A stretch of 64,000 nt of DNA from Elusimicrobiaceae bacterium (GTDB taxonomy: Bacteria; Elusimicrobiota; Elusimicrobia; Elusimicrobiales; Elusimicrobiaceae), in contig JAEELM010000025.1 in the NCBI GenBank assembly GCA_016282685.1, positions 62,001 to 126,000 of the forward strand. The letters run 5' to 3'. Position numbers and translations under genes: made by a program. The first letter of the stretch is position 1. Every line of letters begins with the position of its first letter. Shown here piece after piece: positions 1-10,200 of the stretch. The notes beneath the pieces were generated by a model. That model was not told the origin of the DNA. It was given only the letters and a program-made list of their open reading frames with translations, and did no database searches.

Positions 1-1438
1 TTTAACCAACGGACTGGAGCAAAGTTATTTACCCTACTTAACCGGATTTACGGTGTTTTTCACACTACTGTTTGGAATTGTTTCATATAGACAGAAAAAC
101 ACCACGCTGTTTTTAAGTACCATGGGTATAACGTTATTATTTTTCCTGTTTTTAGTTCCTTTCCGCAATGAAATTTATTTAACATTACTAACAACTTTTT
201 TTACTCTGTTTTTTGGTAGTTTAAGTAGCAAAATGCAAGACACGCAACTTCAGTTGTTTTCCATTTTGTTAACGGCTCTTTGTACGCTGTTTGTTTGTGC
301 ATTAGGAAAATTAAACTTGCACTTCATTCTTGGATTTGCATTAGCCACAACTATTTTTTATGGCTATTTTGCTGTACGACAAAAAAACGGCGATATCTTC
401 TCTGCAGCGGCTGCCTCTTTGGCAATTCCATTTGCTATTTTGACTATTTATACTTTAATTCATAATCGGGGAGCTGAATTAATAGGATGGCTAATCGCAT
501 GGAATGTATTGGTAACATTAACACCCTTCCTATTCAAATCCCATTTTGAAAATGCGAAACTCCCTTGGATTACCGTAGCCAGTTGTAACCTGCTCGCAGG
601 AGCGCTATTGTTACTGATATGCCAAATAGAAAAGAGTGCCCTGCTAGGGGCCGGCGCCGTGTCTTTTATCCTGGCGTTTTTCTATGCCTTGATTTTCCTT
701 CAAGCAACCTATTGGCAAAAACTGGATGAAGGAAATCAAAAATTCCGTTTAAATTGCTTAATTTGGGCGCCTGTTGTTTTCTTAACGCTTGGGATTGCGC
801 TGCAGTTTACCAATCACTGGGAAACCATCGCTTTTGCGGCGGAAGCTTTCCTCTTGGTTTGGCTATGGCATTCTTTGCGGCTTAACGTATCGCAAAATAT
901 TGGACTGGGCATTTTCCTACTTGTAATGATCCGATTGGTGCTCAATCCATTTGTACTAGAGTATTTTGAAGACGCTGCTCCCTTCTTCAACGGTTATTTG
1001 TACACTTACGGTTTCTGTGCAACAATGCTGTTTGCCGCGGCTTATTTTTGGAGAGAAAACGGGAACAAATCTCCCATTTACTTGCTACGTATCGGAGGCG
1101 GTATACTTCTCTTCGTTTTGCTAAATATTGAAATTGCCAATTCTTTCTCCGAAGATGGAACCTTGTCTTTTAATTTCTGTGGAGGCGTGTCCGAAGCCGC
1201 CGCTTACACAATTGCCTGGGCCTTGAGCGGAGCGCTCTGTATGTTCTTGGCTCCTCGAAAGATGTCTTGGCTGGTAAAAGTGGGAATAGGCCTGGTAGGG
1301 CTGGCCGTTCTTAAATTGTTCCTGTCGGACATATGGGCACTCTCTGCCGGTTTGCGCATCACGGTCTTAATTGGGGTAGCCCTCATTATGTTGGGTATAT
1401 CGTTTATCTATCAAGAATTTAAGAAAACAACTCTTTAA
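1..1438 (+). CDS. DUF2339 family polytopic membrane protein (3' part)
   Basis: The reading frame is open from base 2 at the window edge, so this is the C-terminal part of a longer gene. A GTG at 53 could be mistaken for a start, but in-frame coding sequence continues upstream of it. The visible part is about 479 residues of almost continuous hydrophobic segments separated by short charged turns, which indicates many inner-membrane helices. The last 60 residues, with a VLKLFLSDIW-like motif followed by a hydrophobic helix and a short charged tail, match the usual end of DUF2339 proteins (family knowledge). These proteins have no established function. Transcription ends in a strong hairpin at 1454-1487 that also serves the opposing gene. 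Confidence 0.75.
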   Translation, partial: LTNGLEQSYLPYLTGFTVFFTLLFGIVSYRQKNTTLFLSTMGITLLFFLFLVPFRNEIYLTLLTTFFTLFFGSLSSKMQDTQLQLFSILLTALCTLFVCALGKLNLHFILGFALATTIFYGYFAVRQKNGDIFSAAAASLAIPFAILTIYTLIHNRGAELIGWLIAWNVLVTLTPFLFKSHFENAKLPWITVASCNLLAGALLLLICQIEKSALLGAGAVSFILAFFYALIFLQATYWQKLDEGNQKFRLNCLIWAPVVFLTLGIALQFTNHWETIAFAAEAFLLVWLWHSLRLNVSQNIGLGIFLLVMIRLVLNPFVLEYFEDAAPFFNGYLYTYGFCATMLFAAAYFWRENGNKSPIYLLRIGGGILLFVLLNIEIANSFSEDGTLSFNFCGGVSEAAAYTIAWALSGALCMFLAPRKMSWLVKVGIGLVGLAVLKLFLSDIWALSAGLRITVLIGVALIMLGISFIYQEFKKTTL

Positions 1439-1453
1439 CCGAAGTTACCCACT

Positions 1454-1487
1454 AAAATACCCCGCCTATAGGTGGGGTATTTTATTC
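1454..1487. terminator. bidirectional intrinsic terminator
   Basis: A 13-bp stem (one G-U pair) closes on a TATA loop: arm AAAATACCCCGCC at 1454-1466 and its partner at 1471-1483. It has T-rich ends on both strands. It lies between the convergent DUF2339 gene and the radical SAM gene and can terminate both. Confidence 0.9.
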
Positions 1488-1499
1488 TTAACGGAAACT

Positions 1500-2792
1500 T
1501 TAATGAATCTTCTGTACTATTACCGGATCTTCCATGCACAAATAAACGTACGCTTTCGGGAATGTTTTACGTAATAAAGGAATCAAGAAGCGGTACACTT
1601 CCAATCGTTGGATATCACTGTACCGCATTTTTCCATCGAAATCGAGCAAAAATTCCCCATTCAAAAGGGTGTTGTCAGGAAAACGGGTTTCCATCATTTT
1701 CTTTAATTCCCGGCTAAAACGCAAAGTACCCACACTGATCCAAGCAATTTTGTCCTGAGGCAACACATCTGCCATATGCTCCACCGTTCTAGCATAATCC
1801 TCCTGATAGCCTTCGTAAATAATCACAGGATCAAAATGGAAACCCAAACGATAACCCGCCTTGGCTACCTCACAAGCACTATGCAGGCGCGCTGCCAACG
1901 GAGGAGTAAAATGTTCCGCATTTTTCGTTATATATTCCGAATTAACTGACCAGGAAATTACGATATTTTTTTGTCCTCCTATTTTTAGTAATTCTTCCAC
2001 TTGGGTACTTTTGGTTTTAAATTCAAACTGTAAATGGGGCCTTTGACGAAAAAAGGGAACTAGCATCTCAGAATAATGAGTCAAATCGTCAAATACTAAT
2101 GAATCGGTAAATTCACCGCTTCCGATACGCGGGCGATCAAACGGTCCTTTCCGGAAAGCAACATGGTCTATTTTTTGTAAAAATTCTTCCACGTTGGCAG
2201 GTAATAAAACCGCATGTAAATTTTGATATTGTTGCAAAAAACAATACTCACATTCAAAACGGCAACCGAACCCCAAATTAATTAAATTATATCCACAACA
2301 GGCTGCCGCACAACTACAAGGGCACGGTTTGAGAAAATCATATTTTTCCCGATGAATTACCAAGGTTTCCAATCGACGTGAAAAATTTTTTTCACCCACC
2401 TGCATTTTGCCGTCCCATTCCAAAAAAGTTGCCTTGGGGAAACGTTGCCGCACCCGTTGGGTTAACGGCATTTGTTCCGCACCTGTTTCTATATATATCG
2501 TATGCGGATAAAAAGGGCGAGGTGTTAAATCAGCCTTTAAAGAAGGATCTAAATCTAATTTAGGCAAATAAAAACGGTCCCTGGCCGTAGTTTTAAAATT
2601 TACAGGGTAACGCTTTTGCAATAGCTGTTTTTTGGCTGTCTCAAACGAAAGATTTTTTTCAAATGGTAAAATTTCCGGCAGAGATATTCGGTCACGTTTT
2701 TGAATTTCATAAACAAGGCGTACCAATTCCCGCAACTTATTTACCCCTAATTTAGGCATACAAGAAAGAATATAGTTTTCTATCTGTTGCAT
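1500..2792 (-). CDS. radical SAM protein, spore photoproduct lyase family
   Basis: 430 residues. A radical SAM CxxxCxxC motif is visible as C177, C181 and C184 (GCRFECEYCF). It follows a cysteine-rich stretch with five Cys between 157 and 166. The arrangement and the IGSGEFTDSL and WSVN motifs downstream resemble the spore photoproduct lyase family (family knowledge). Those enzymes use a 4Fe-4S cluster and SAM to repair a UV thymine lesion in spore DNA, but relatives in non-spore-formers have no settled substrate. Its start overlaps the stop of the upstream aldo/keto reductase by one base (TAATG), so the two are probably translationally coupled. It is the last gene of the addB-addA-ybaB unit, so a DNA-related role is plausible but unproven. 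Confidence 0.75.
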   Translation of the reverse strand: MQQIENYILSCMPKLGVNKLRELVRLVYEIQKRDRISLPEILPFEKNLSFETAKKQLLQKRYPVNFKTTARDRFYLPKLDLDPSLKADLTPRPFYPHTIYIETGAEQMPLTQRVRQRFPKATFLEWDGKMQVGEKNFSRRLETLVIHREKYDFLKPCPCSCAAACCGYNLINLGFGCRFECEYCFLQQYQNLHAVLLPANVEEFLQKIDHVAFRKGPFDRPRIGSGEFTDSLVFDDLTHYSEMLVPFFRQRPHLQFEFKTKSTQVEELLKIGGQKNIVISWSVNSEYITKNAEHFTPPLAARLHSACEVAKAGYRLGFHFDPVIIYEGYQEDYARTVEHMADVLPQDKIAWISVGTLRFSRELKKMMETRFPDNTLLNGEFLLDFDGKMRYSDIQRLEVYRFLIPLLRKTFPKAYVYLCMEDPVIVQKIH

Positions 2793-3706
2793 TAAAGCCC
2801 CTCTAAATACGCTTTTTCTTCTTCATTTAAATGTACAACCGCACCTTGGGCATTTTGTAATACCTGGGCAGTTGTTTTGGCCCCAACCAAAACGCTACTT
2901 ACCCCCGGGTAAGACAATGCCCAGGCTACCGATAAACCGGCCATAGATGTTCGTTTTTGTTGCGCCAATTGAGATACACGAGCGAGCAACGGCTGGAGTT
3001 TGTCAAAAGACTCTCCGCGATAACATTTATAAAAATAATTGCGAGCATCCGCACGACGGAAATTAGGCTCTTGTTTGTATTTCCCGCTCAAAATACCTCC
3101 GCCCAACGTACCATACCCCAGGAATGCGATTTGTTTTTTTTGACAAGCATCCAGCAGCTTTTTTCCTTTTTGCGCATGAATAAGCGAAAATTCTTGCTGT
3201 ACGCTATCCACTTCCGCAGGGAGGGCAAGAAGCTGCTGCTCTGTTATGTTACACACCCCTATGGCACGTATTTTCCCTTGCTCCCGGAAACGAAATAAAA
3301 CCGCCAAAGCATCCTCCAGCGCAACAGTAGGATCCGGATAATGAATTTGATATAAATCGATAACGTCTGTACGTAAAGCGCGCAACGAATTTTCCAATTG
3401 TTTTTGCAGGGTAGCAGGATGCAAATCATGGTCGGTCCAGGCACCGTTTTTGACAAGGCCACATTTGGTGGCTAGCACAAACTGTTCACGACGCCCTTTA
3501 AGAGCTGCCCCCAGTCTTTTTTCACTCTCTTCGTAAATTGGGGCCGTATCTATCCAATTGATACCGCTCTCCCGGGCAGCCGATAAAACAGAAGCCACAT
3601 CCGGTGCATCTATATTACTCCAATCATAACCACTTGAAAAAGGCCATGCACCTAACCCCACAACCGAAAGGTGTAATCCTGTATTTTTCAAATGATAATA
3701 ATTCAT
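2792..3706 (-). CDS. aldo/keto reductase
   Basis: 304 residues, the normal length for the family. The TIM-barrel catalytic tetrad is complete: D53 and Y58 in IDTAPIYE, K81 in LATKCG and H122 in YQIHYPD. A typical C-terminal NADPH-binding segment (LVGAKTTAQVLQNA) follows. It reduces aldehydes or ketones with NADPH in the cytoplasm; the physiological substrate cannot be read from the sequence. It lies 49 bases downstream of ybaB and overlaps the radical SAM gene by one base. No clear ribosome-binding site precedes the ATG at 3706, yet the N-terminus aligns well with the family, so I keep this start. Confidence 0.9.
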   Translation of the reverse strand: MNYYHLKNTGLHLSVVGLGAWPFSSGYDWSNIDAPDVASVLSAARESGINWIDTAPIYEESEKRLGAALKGRREQFVLATKCGLVKNGAWTDHDLHPATLQKQLENSLRALRTDVIDLYQIHYPDPTVALEDALAVLFRFREQGKIRAIGVCNITEQQLLALPAEVDSVQQEFSLIHAQKGKKLLDACQKKQIAFLGYGTLGGGILSGKYKQEPNFRRADARNYFYKCYRGESFDKLQPLLARVSQLAQQKRTSMAGLSVAWALSYPGVSSVLVGAKTTAQVLQNAQGAVVHLNEEEKAYLEGL

Positions 3707-3755
3707 GTGTAACGTTTATTTGGTAACCAAAATGAAAATTTTAGTAGCAATTAAA

Positions 3756-4046
3756 TTATTGAGGCAGCCCAAAATTCCCCATGGCCTGTGCCGCCATTGC
3801 CTGGCTATCTCTTACCGCTTTATTGAATACGTTTTTAATATCTTCGGCTAAATCCCCTTCAGAGAAGTTCTTTGCCAGCGGGTCTACGCGTACTTCTTTT
3901 ACTTCTTGAGAACCGGAAATTGTAATCTCTACCAAATGGCGCGGACTATCCACCTTAATAACCATTCCATCCAATCGTTTTTTTATCTCTTCCATCTGGC
4001 TTTTCAATTTCCACAAATCTTTTAATTGTCCAAGTTTATCTAGCAT
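3756..4046 (-). CDS. ybaB: YbaB/EbfC family nucleoid-associated protein
   Basis: 96 residues with the usual family layout: a charged N-terminal helix (about 1-28), a beta segment with VEITISG and VKEVRVDP, and a C-terminal helix ending in a Met/Ala/Gly-rich tail. Family members are dimeric DNA-binding proteins of the nucleoid. The gene is usually next to dnaX and recR. Here it follows addA by 34 bases, with an AGGGAG ribosome-binding site, which keeps the recombination context but with different partners. Confidence 0.92.
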   Translation of the reverse strand: MLDKLGQLKDLWKLKSQMEEIKKRLDGMVIKVDSPRHLVEITISGSQEVKEVRVDPLAKNFSEGDLAEDIKNVFNKAVRDSQAMAAQAMGNFGLPQ

Positions 4047-4080
4047 ATTTCTCCCTCTTATTTTTATTATATTGTAACTT

Positions 4081-7000
4081 TTATAGTTTTACGTCTGCAA
4101 ATGTACGAATGAAGATTGCCGAAGCAGATACTTTTTTCCCCTGAAATAATTTTTGTATGGCCACTTGATAGGCTTGTAGTTGGTCGGCATATTTTTCCCG
4201 TAACAATTGATCTTCCTTCCCCGGCAAAACTTTGTCTGTCTTGTAGTCCACAATCCACAAAGAGCCATCCGGTTTTTCTAATAACACATCCACCACCCCG
4301 GAAGAAACATTCCCGTCACTTCGCAGGTAAGAAAACGGTAATTCACATGCCAATACTTTACATGCACTTATTTGTTTATAAAGAGGACTTTGAATAAACG
4401 ACTTGAGCAAACTGTGCGCTTGTTCAACAAAGGGGGAAGTATGCTGCTGCGTCGCCTTGGAAAGGCACTTGTCTAAAGTAAGTCCCGGCTGGCTTAATAA
4501 TAATTCCAAAGCATGATGGCAAAGCGTTCCCAGTGCTGCTCCTTCTTGTTGGGCTTTTGTAAGTAAGTTCAACTCATTCTGTTCACTGGGACTCATACGC
4601 GCCTGACGTTTTAAAAGCTCATAGCGTTCACAGCGTGCATGAAAACAATCCTTCCACTTAGAAATGTCGGTTATTAGTGATGTTGCCTTTTTCTCGGCTG
4701 ACTGACGATATCTAAAAGCATCAACTGCCATCCCTTCTTCATAGGTGATAGGAATAACTAAATCGCCGTCTTGTACAAAAGGTATTTTTTTCTCTCCATC
4801 CGGGAAAAGGCCCGCTTGCACGAACGGAGCGGCGGCTTTCCCCGCACGCAATCGTTCATCTCCTACTAAAAGAAGTTTTTCCCGTGCCCGTGTTAAGGAG
4901 ACATATAAAACACGAATTTCTTCGCATTTACTATGTTGTTTTTGCTCTTCTTCTAAAAAAGCTAAATTAATATCGCAAATATTCCCAACGCGTAAACCAT
5001 GCATATTATATTGCCAAGAAAAAATATGATGTGTAGGATCTGCACTTCCCGCAGAATCCTGACGTGTTAAATCTGCCAAAATAACAACGGGGAATTCCAA
5101 TCCCTTCGATTTGTGCACGGTTAAAATGGAAACAGCGTCCAACGCCTCATCTGCTTTTGAAACACTTAACAAATCAGGGCTTTCTTGCACTTCTTGTTGC
5201 AAACGTTCAAAGAAAGTAGCTGCGTCGGAAGTATCTTGTGCATGGTAGGATTCCACCAACTTAACCAATTGCTGTAAATAAGCTACACTGCGAGCGCCTT
5301 CATAAGCGGCAGCACAAATTTGGGGTAAAAAAGTATCCTCAAAAACACGCCTTACCAATTCGGCAGTTGAGACCCTGCCAGCCAAAAATACAAATTTACG
5401 AATCATTTCATAAGCACAATGTGCCTTGGGATCTTTGGTCGGGGAAGACAATGACAACTCCCCCCGTAAAGACAGCTGATACAATTCTTCATCTGTCATC
5501 CCCACTAGTGGGCTACGCAAGACACCTGCTAGAGCAATTTTATTAGAAGGGTTGGAAATAACCTGTAGAAAGTTGAGAAAATCGTTTATCTCTTGTTTGC
5601 GAAAAAAATCTTTATCCACTTCTACGTTAAACGAAATGCTATGACGTCGGAAAGCATCCGTATAAAAAGAAGTTTGAGTAGATGCACGCAATAAAAGCGC
5701 TATATCCCGGTAAGCCAATTTGCGGCCGTCTTTTAATGTCATCACTCCCACATTTTTCTTAATCCATCGGGCAATTTGTTCTGCTTGGTTTTGACGAAAA
5801 TCATCTGCGCTAAGATCCGTTTTCCCTGCATTAATAAATAACCATTGCACGCTTTGACAACGCTGGGTTTGAGGAGTATAAATGGGCACATAAGCCGGCT
5901 GAAAAGAGGTTTGTTGCACCATAGCCCGCGAACAAATACTATTGGCTGTATCAATAATTTCGGGAGTACTGCGAAAATTGCGTTGCAGAAAAAACTTTTT
6001 TCCACCTTGCTGTAAAATCAAATTGGTAAATAATTCATACGCTGTAATATCGGCTCCACGAAAACGATAAATAGATTGCTTGGGATCCCCAACGATAAAC
6101 AGTTTCCCGGGCAGTAACTTCACTTCTTGCCAACGTTCTGCAGCTTGTGGTTTTTCTTCTGCTAAAAAGAGTAGCAATTCTCCTTGTACGGGGTCTGTAT
6201 CCTGGAATTCATCAATAAACAAAACATCAAATTTCTCTTTTAACAGTCGCCGAACGTAGAAATTGCTACGTAATAAATTGCGCGTTTTAACAATTAAATC
6301 ATCAAAACTTAATAATCCAATTTCTCGATAATCTTGCCGTACCAGGGCAATCAACGGCGCTACCAACTGATATGCCACCAAAAAAATGCGTTGTTTTTCT
6401 GGCGTCACCTTTGCCGCAAATTGATAGATGGATAAGGCTTCTTCAAAAGCATCTTCCTCCCAATCTTTTGGACGGGAGGGTTTCGTAGTAGGGGCTTCCC
6501 ATTCATCAGGTAACACGGGATTATCGTTTAAAAAGGTCTCCGTGCGTGTTAGAGAAACCGTCGCCCATTGGAGGGCTTTTTCGATTGCACGCGGCTTATC
6601 CGGATTTTTTAAAAACTGTTCAATTAATTCCTGTGCGCGAGTAATTTTTTCCCGACAGATACCTATCATCATCTTTCGATATTGATAATAGTCATACTGT
6701 TCAATTTTTCCACTGCATAATTCACGGGCAAAAACTTTTAAATCATCCAAAGAAACTTCCGTTAATACCTGCTTCCATTGGGTCTTCCGCGCCGCACTTA
6801 AACCCAGCTCTTCATCTAAAAAATGATTCCATCGGGCCTCAAATAAATTGCTTCCCTGTGTTCCCTCGTCTATCTGCACATTAGGCGGAAGGCCAGCTTC
6901 TAACGGAAAAGCTTTTAAGATTTCAGCACAAAAGCCATGGATTGTCCCTATAGAGGCCCTGTCCAAGCGGGCTAATGCCTTTTCTGCACGGCTTATAATA

Positions 7001-7296
7001 TCTTGATCAGAAACATTAAAATTCGAACGCAGTAAAGAGAGCGTGCGATTTTCAGTGTGCTCACGAACCGCTTGCAACAATGCTTGTAATTTGAAAATAA
7101 AACGTGTCTTAATTTCGGCAGCAGCTTTTTCTGTAAAAGTGAGTGCAACTAATTTTTCCATAGGGGTTCCTTGTGCCAGAACAGATAAGCACAAGCGGTC
7201 AATGAGCAACGTTGTTTTCCCCGTACCCGCTCCTGCCTCCACCACTACATTTATCCCCAAAGAAGTTTGTAAAGCGGTGCGATCTTCTTGTATCAT
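4081..7296 (-). CDS. addA: AddA-like helicase-nuclease subunit (UvrD superfamily)
   Basis: 1071 residues. Superfamily 1 helicase motifs appear in order: Walker A AGAGTGKTT (residues 21-29), Walker B DEFQDTD (from D362), GDPKQSIYRFRG, TVHKSKGLEFP and LYVSLTRAREKLLL. The C-terminus carries a PD-(D/E)XK nuclease with a GTLCHHALELL helix and IVDYKTD core. That combination is the AddA (RexA) arrangement rather than plain UvrD. With AddB it would unwind and resect DNA ends to load RecA. The ATG at 7296 sits in a 4-base ATGA overlap with the upstream addB stop, so the two subunits are made together. Confidence 0.93.
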   Translation of the reverse strand: MIQEDRTALQTSLGINVVVEAGAGTGKTTLLIDRLCLSVLAQGTPMEKLVALTFTEKAAAEIKTRFIFKLQALLQAVREHTENRTLSLLRSNFNVSDQDIISRAEKALARLDRASIGTIHGFCAEILKAFPLEAGLPPNVQIDEGTQGSNLFEARWNHFLDEELGLSAARKTQWKQVLTEVSLDDLKVFARELCSGKIEQYDYYQYRKMMIGICREKITRAQELIEQFLKNPDKPRAIEKALQWATVSLTRTETFLNDNPVLPDEWEAPTTKPSRPKDWEEDAFEEALSIYQFAAKVTPEKQRIFLVAYQLVAPLIALVRQDYREIGLLSFDDLIVKTRNLLRSNFYVRRLLKEKFDVLFIDEFQDTDPVQGELLLFLAEEKPQAAERWQEVKLLPGKLFIVGDPKQSIYRFRGADITAYELFTNLILQQGGKKFFLQRNFRSTPEIIDTANSICSRAMVQQTSFQPAYVPIYTPQTQRCQSVQWLFINAGKTDLSADDFRQNQAEQIARWIKKNVGVMTLKDGRKLAYRDIALLLRASTQTSFYTDAFRRHSISFNVEVDKDFFRKQEINDFLNFLQVISNPSNKIALAGVLRSPLVGMTDEELYQLSLRGELSLSSPTKDPKAHCAYEMIRKFVFLAGRVSTAELVRRVFEDTFLPQICAAAYEGARSVAYLQQLVKLVESYHAQDTSDAATFFERLQQEVQESPDLLSVSKADEALDAVSILTVHKSKGLEFPVVILADLTRQDSAGSADPTHHIFSWQYNMHGLRVGNICDINLAFLEEEQKQHSKCEEIRVLYVSLTRAREKLLLVGDERLRAGKAAAPFVQAGLFPDGEKKIPFVQDGDLVIPITYEEGMAVDAFRYRQSAEKKATSLITDISKWKDCFHARCERYELLKRQARMSPSEQNELNLLTKAQQEGAALGTLCHHALELLLSQPGLTLDKCLSKATQQHTSPFVEQAHSLLKSFIQSPLYKQISACKVLACELPFSYLRSDGNVSSGVVDVLLEKPDGSLWIVDYKTDKVLPGKEDQLLREKYADQLQAYQVAIQKLFQGKKVSASAIFIRTFADVKL

Positions 7297-10200
7297 TTGC
7301 GGGCCTCCTCTAATAGCTTGCTGGCTTCACTTTTTCGTGCACGCAATAGAGAGAAAAAGTTGTCCCGGCGGCAAATAGTACTGTATGGACAATATTGACA
7401 TAAATCCGAGGGAAAAAGGAAAAAGACCCCTTGCTTAATCAAATCGGTAATTTGAGTAAAAAAGCGGCAAGCATGTTCCCGAACTGCCTGGAATGAATCA
7501 GCGGAAAGCGTACGCTTGTCATATTTGGGTTGTATGGATAATAAACACGAACCGGCAGACGTATAATCCTTTAATTCTTCTAAATGCAAGGCGATAAATA
7601 CATACAAAAAAGGTTGAAAAATTAAATGTGTAAATAAATCCGCCGCCAAATCTTTTGTTCCTTTACGAGAAGATTTATAATCTACTACAAAAAAAGTTTT
7701 CTCTTTTTCATTTATATCCAAACGATCTATAATTCCACGCAAGCGAATAGGCAATTCCATGGTTGGAGCCAAAGAAACCGGTTGTTCAAATTTACTGGGA
7801 ACAAAAGAACCTAATTGTTGTAAATCTTCTTGCACAAATGCGGTCAGTTTTTGGCGAATATTCTCCACAATCAGTTCCCATACTACGGGATAGATACCAA
7901 AAGCTTTATAAGAATTTGATTTGTAGTGTTTTTCAAATACCCGATTTAAATATTCATTCACTCCTGATGGAAATAAGGAATGTGTTAGATGTTTTTTATA
8001 AAGCATATCATAGAATTCGTGCAAAATTTCATGATAGGCATTCCCCTTTTGGTCTGCTGCTAATTCTTGGCGACTCAAAGGAGTATCAGGCTCCGACAAG
8101 CCAAGACCTTTATTAAAAAAATACTTCAAAGGACAAGAAGCCAATTCCTGTAAAGCAGAAGGAGAGAACCCTTTTCTATTTTGGGAATCAAATAATTCCT
8201 TCCCGCTCCTAATTATGCCGTCATAAGGGCCCAATTCCCCCCGATTATGCAATGCCGTTGCAGCCGTTAAGGAATTTTCTTTTTCTTGGTCAAGCAAGTC
8301 AGCTTGCCTCAACAGCTCGTTGGTGTTAGAAGAATCCAACACACATGCATAAGACATTTCTTTGGAAGTCCAAAGAGAAAGATCCGTATTTGCCAATTGT
8401 TCTTGCAAAGCCCCGCCTACTCTTATTGTGCCCTGCGATTGCAAATCAAGCTGACAGGCACGGGCTAATTCTGCTAAGTATACAGAAGGAACCGCTTCTT
8501 TTCCATCTTCTCCCCGCCGGTAATACGTAACATATATTTTTTCTTTAGCCGCAGTAAGAGCGACATAAAAAAGTAATTTCTCTTCGTCAAAACGTTCCAG
8601 ACTTTGATTAATCCAGTATCCCAATACATCTCGCAAAATATAACGATAGTAATCTTTTAAAATAGGATCTTCAGAAATTACCTGAGGAAAAGATCGGTCA
8701 TTAAGACCCAAAATAAAAACAAACTTACGTTGAATTCCACGGGCACGTAAGGCATCTGTAAATAGAACTCCGGTAGGAATACTTTCCGCTTCATTAAACG
8801 TTAGACTCGCTAAGGCATCCTCTATTTCCCGTAAGAATTCTCCCCGTTGACTAAAAGGACGCAACACGCCATATGTTTTCATTTTTTCAACCGTCTGGCA
8901 AATCTGTTGAAAAATTTCTTCATCTTTTCCTTGAAATGCTGTAGGGTCTACCAATTCTTGCAACAGCTGTAAAGCAAGAGATACACTTTCCTCCCATTTG
9001 GCAGGAGAAGCTAATTGTTCCAGTCGGGCTGCCAATTGCTCCAACCAATTTAGAAACGAAAGGCTTTCTTCCTCCTTTCTCGGTAACAAATCCCTCCATT
9101 GCGATAGGTCTCTGCTTACCAAACTCCGACGGATTAATTCGCGCCAGTTTCGCTTAGAAGAATGTTTAAAATAAGGAGAAGAAATCAATTGCAACATAGC
9201 ATTACGGGAAAAACCGTCCTTGCTCAAATGAAATAATCCCTTGCAAAACACTCCTAATGCATAATGAGACAATGAATAAGAAAACGAAGCGTTCAACGGG
9301 ATTTTATTAGTTTCAAAAACACGACGTATTTCTTCTTGATAAGGAGCTGATGTGCGGGCAATGATGGCAATTTCATCAAAATTACATTTTCCTTGCTCCA
9401 CTAATCGTAGAATTTCTTTTGCTGCAAAAAATACTTCTCCTTGCATATCTGCCGCGTTGACCAATTGTACATTTTCACAAGGCGTGCTCTTTTCTGACGA
9501 AAACAAACAAGCGGCACTTTCTTTCAATGCACCGGAAGTTTCCTCCGGTAAAGCTGTCGCTCCGGGAATGCTTAACCAGTTAGTTTCGAAGAACTTTCTT
9601 GCAAACTGGTAGGCAGGATGGCGATTATAAGCGGCAAACACCGTCAAGGGATATTTGCTTTTGATACGATCAAAAAATTCTAATTGACGACCTGAAAGTT
9701 CGTAGAATCCATACCAAATAATTTGTTGAAATTCTTTTAAATAAGTCCCCTTTTCCGCTTCCTTTAAAGCATGTTCAAAAGCATCTTGATAAGAACGGTA
9801 ACCCGGTATTTTGTTTTCCTGTTCCATATATCGGCGGTAAACACGATTGAGCCATAAAAGGCGATCTCCTTCTTGTTCCAATACACTATCGGGTAATGAA
9901 AGCGTATGCTCTTGTAATACGTCCGGATCTACCAAACTATCAGACATATCCCGCAAAGCACTCTTGACAGCTTGTACGAAACCATTAGAAACAGGATAAC
10001 GGTCCAGCCCAGGTTCGGTTAAAATTTCTTTTAAGAGAAAATCACGCAAATGATCTTGTGGGAAAAGGGGTAATTGGCTTTCTTCTTGTGCATCCAATTG
10101 GGAAATAAGCCCTCCCACTGTTATAAAATGAATGTTGGCCAATGCTCCCATTTCTCTGGCCAGACGAGTTCGCAGCTCCTGTGCCATGAAAGAAGAAGCG

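Noticed and set aside
53-1438. GTG at 53 as the start of the first gene.
   Set aside because: The same frame is open to the window edge with membrane-protein-like sequence, so the gene is cut by the window and the true start is outside.
1500-2792. Evidence of sporulation from the spore photoproduct lyase-like gene.
   Set aside because: No other sporulation gene is seen, and the lipid A and BamA genes show an outer membrane. Family members occur in non-spore-formers.
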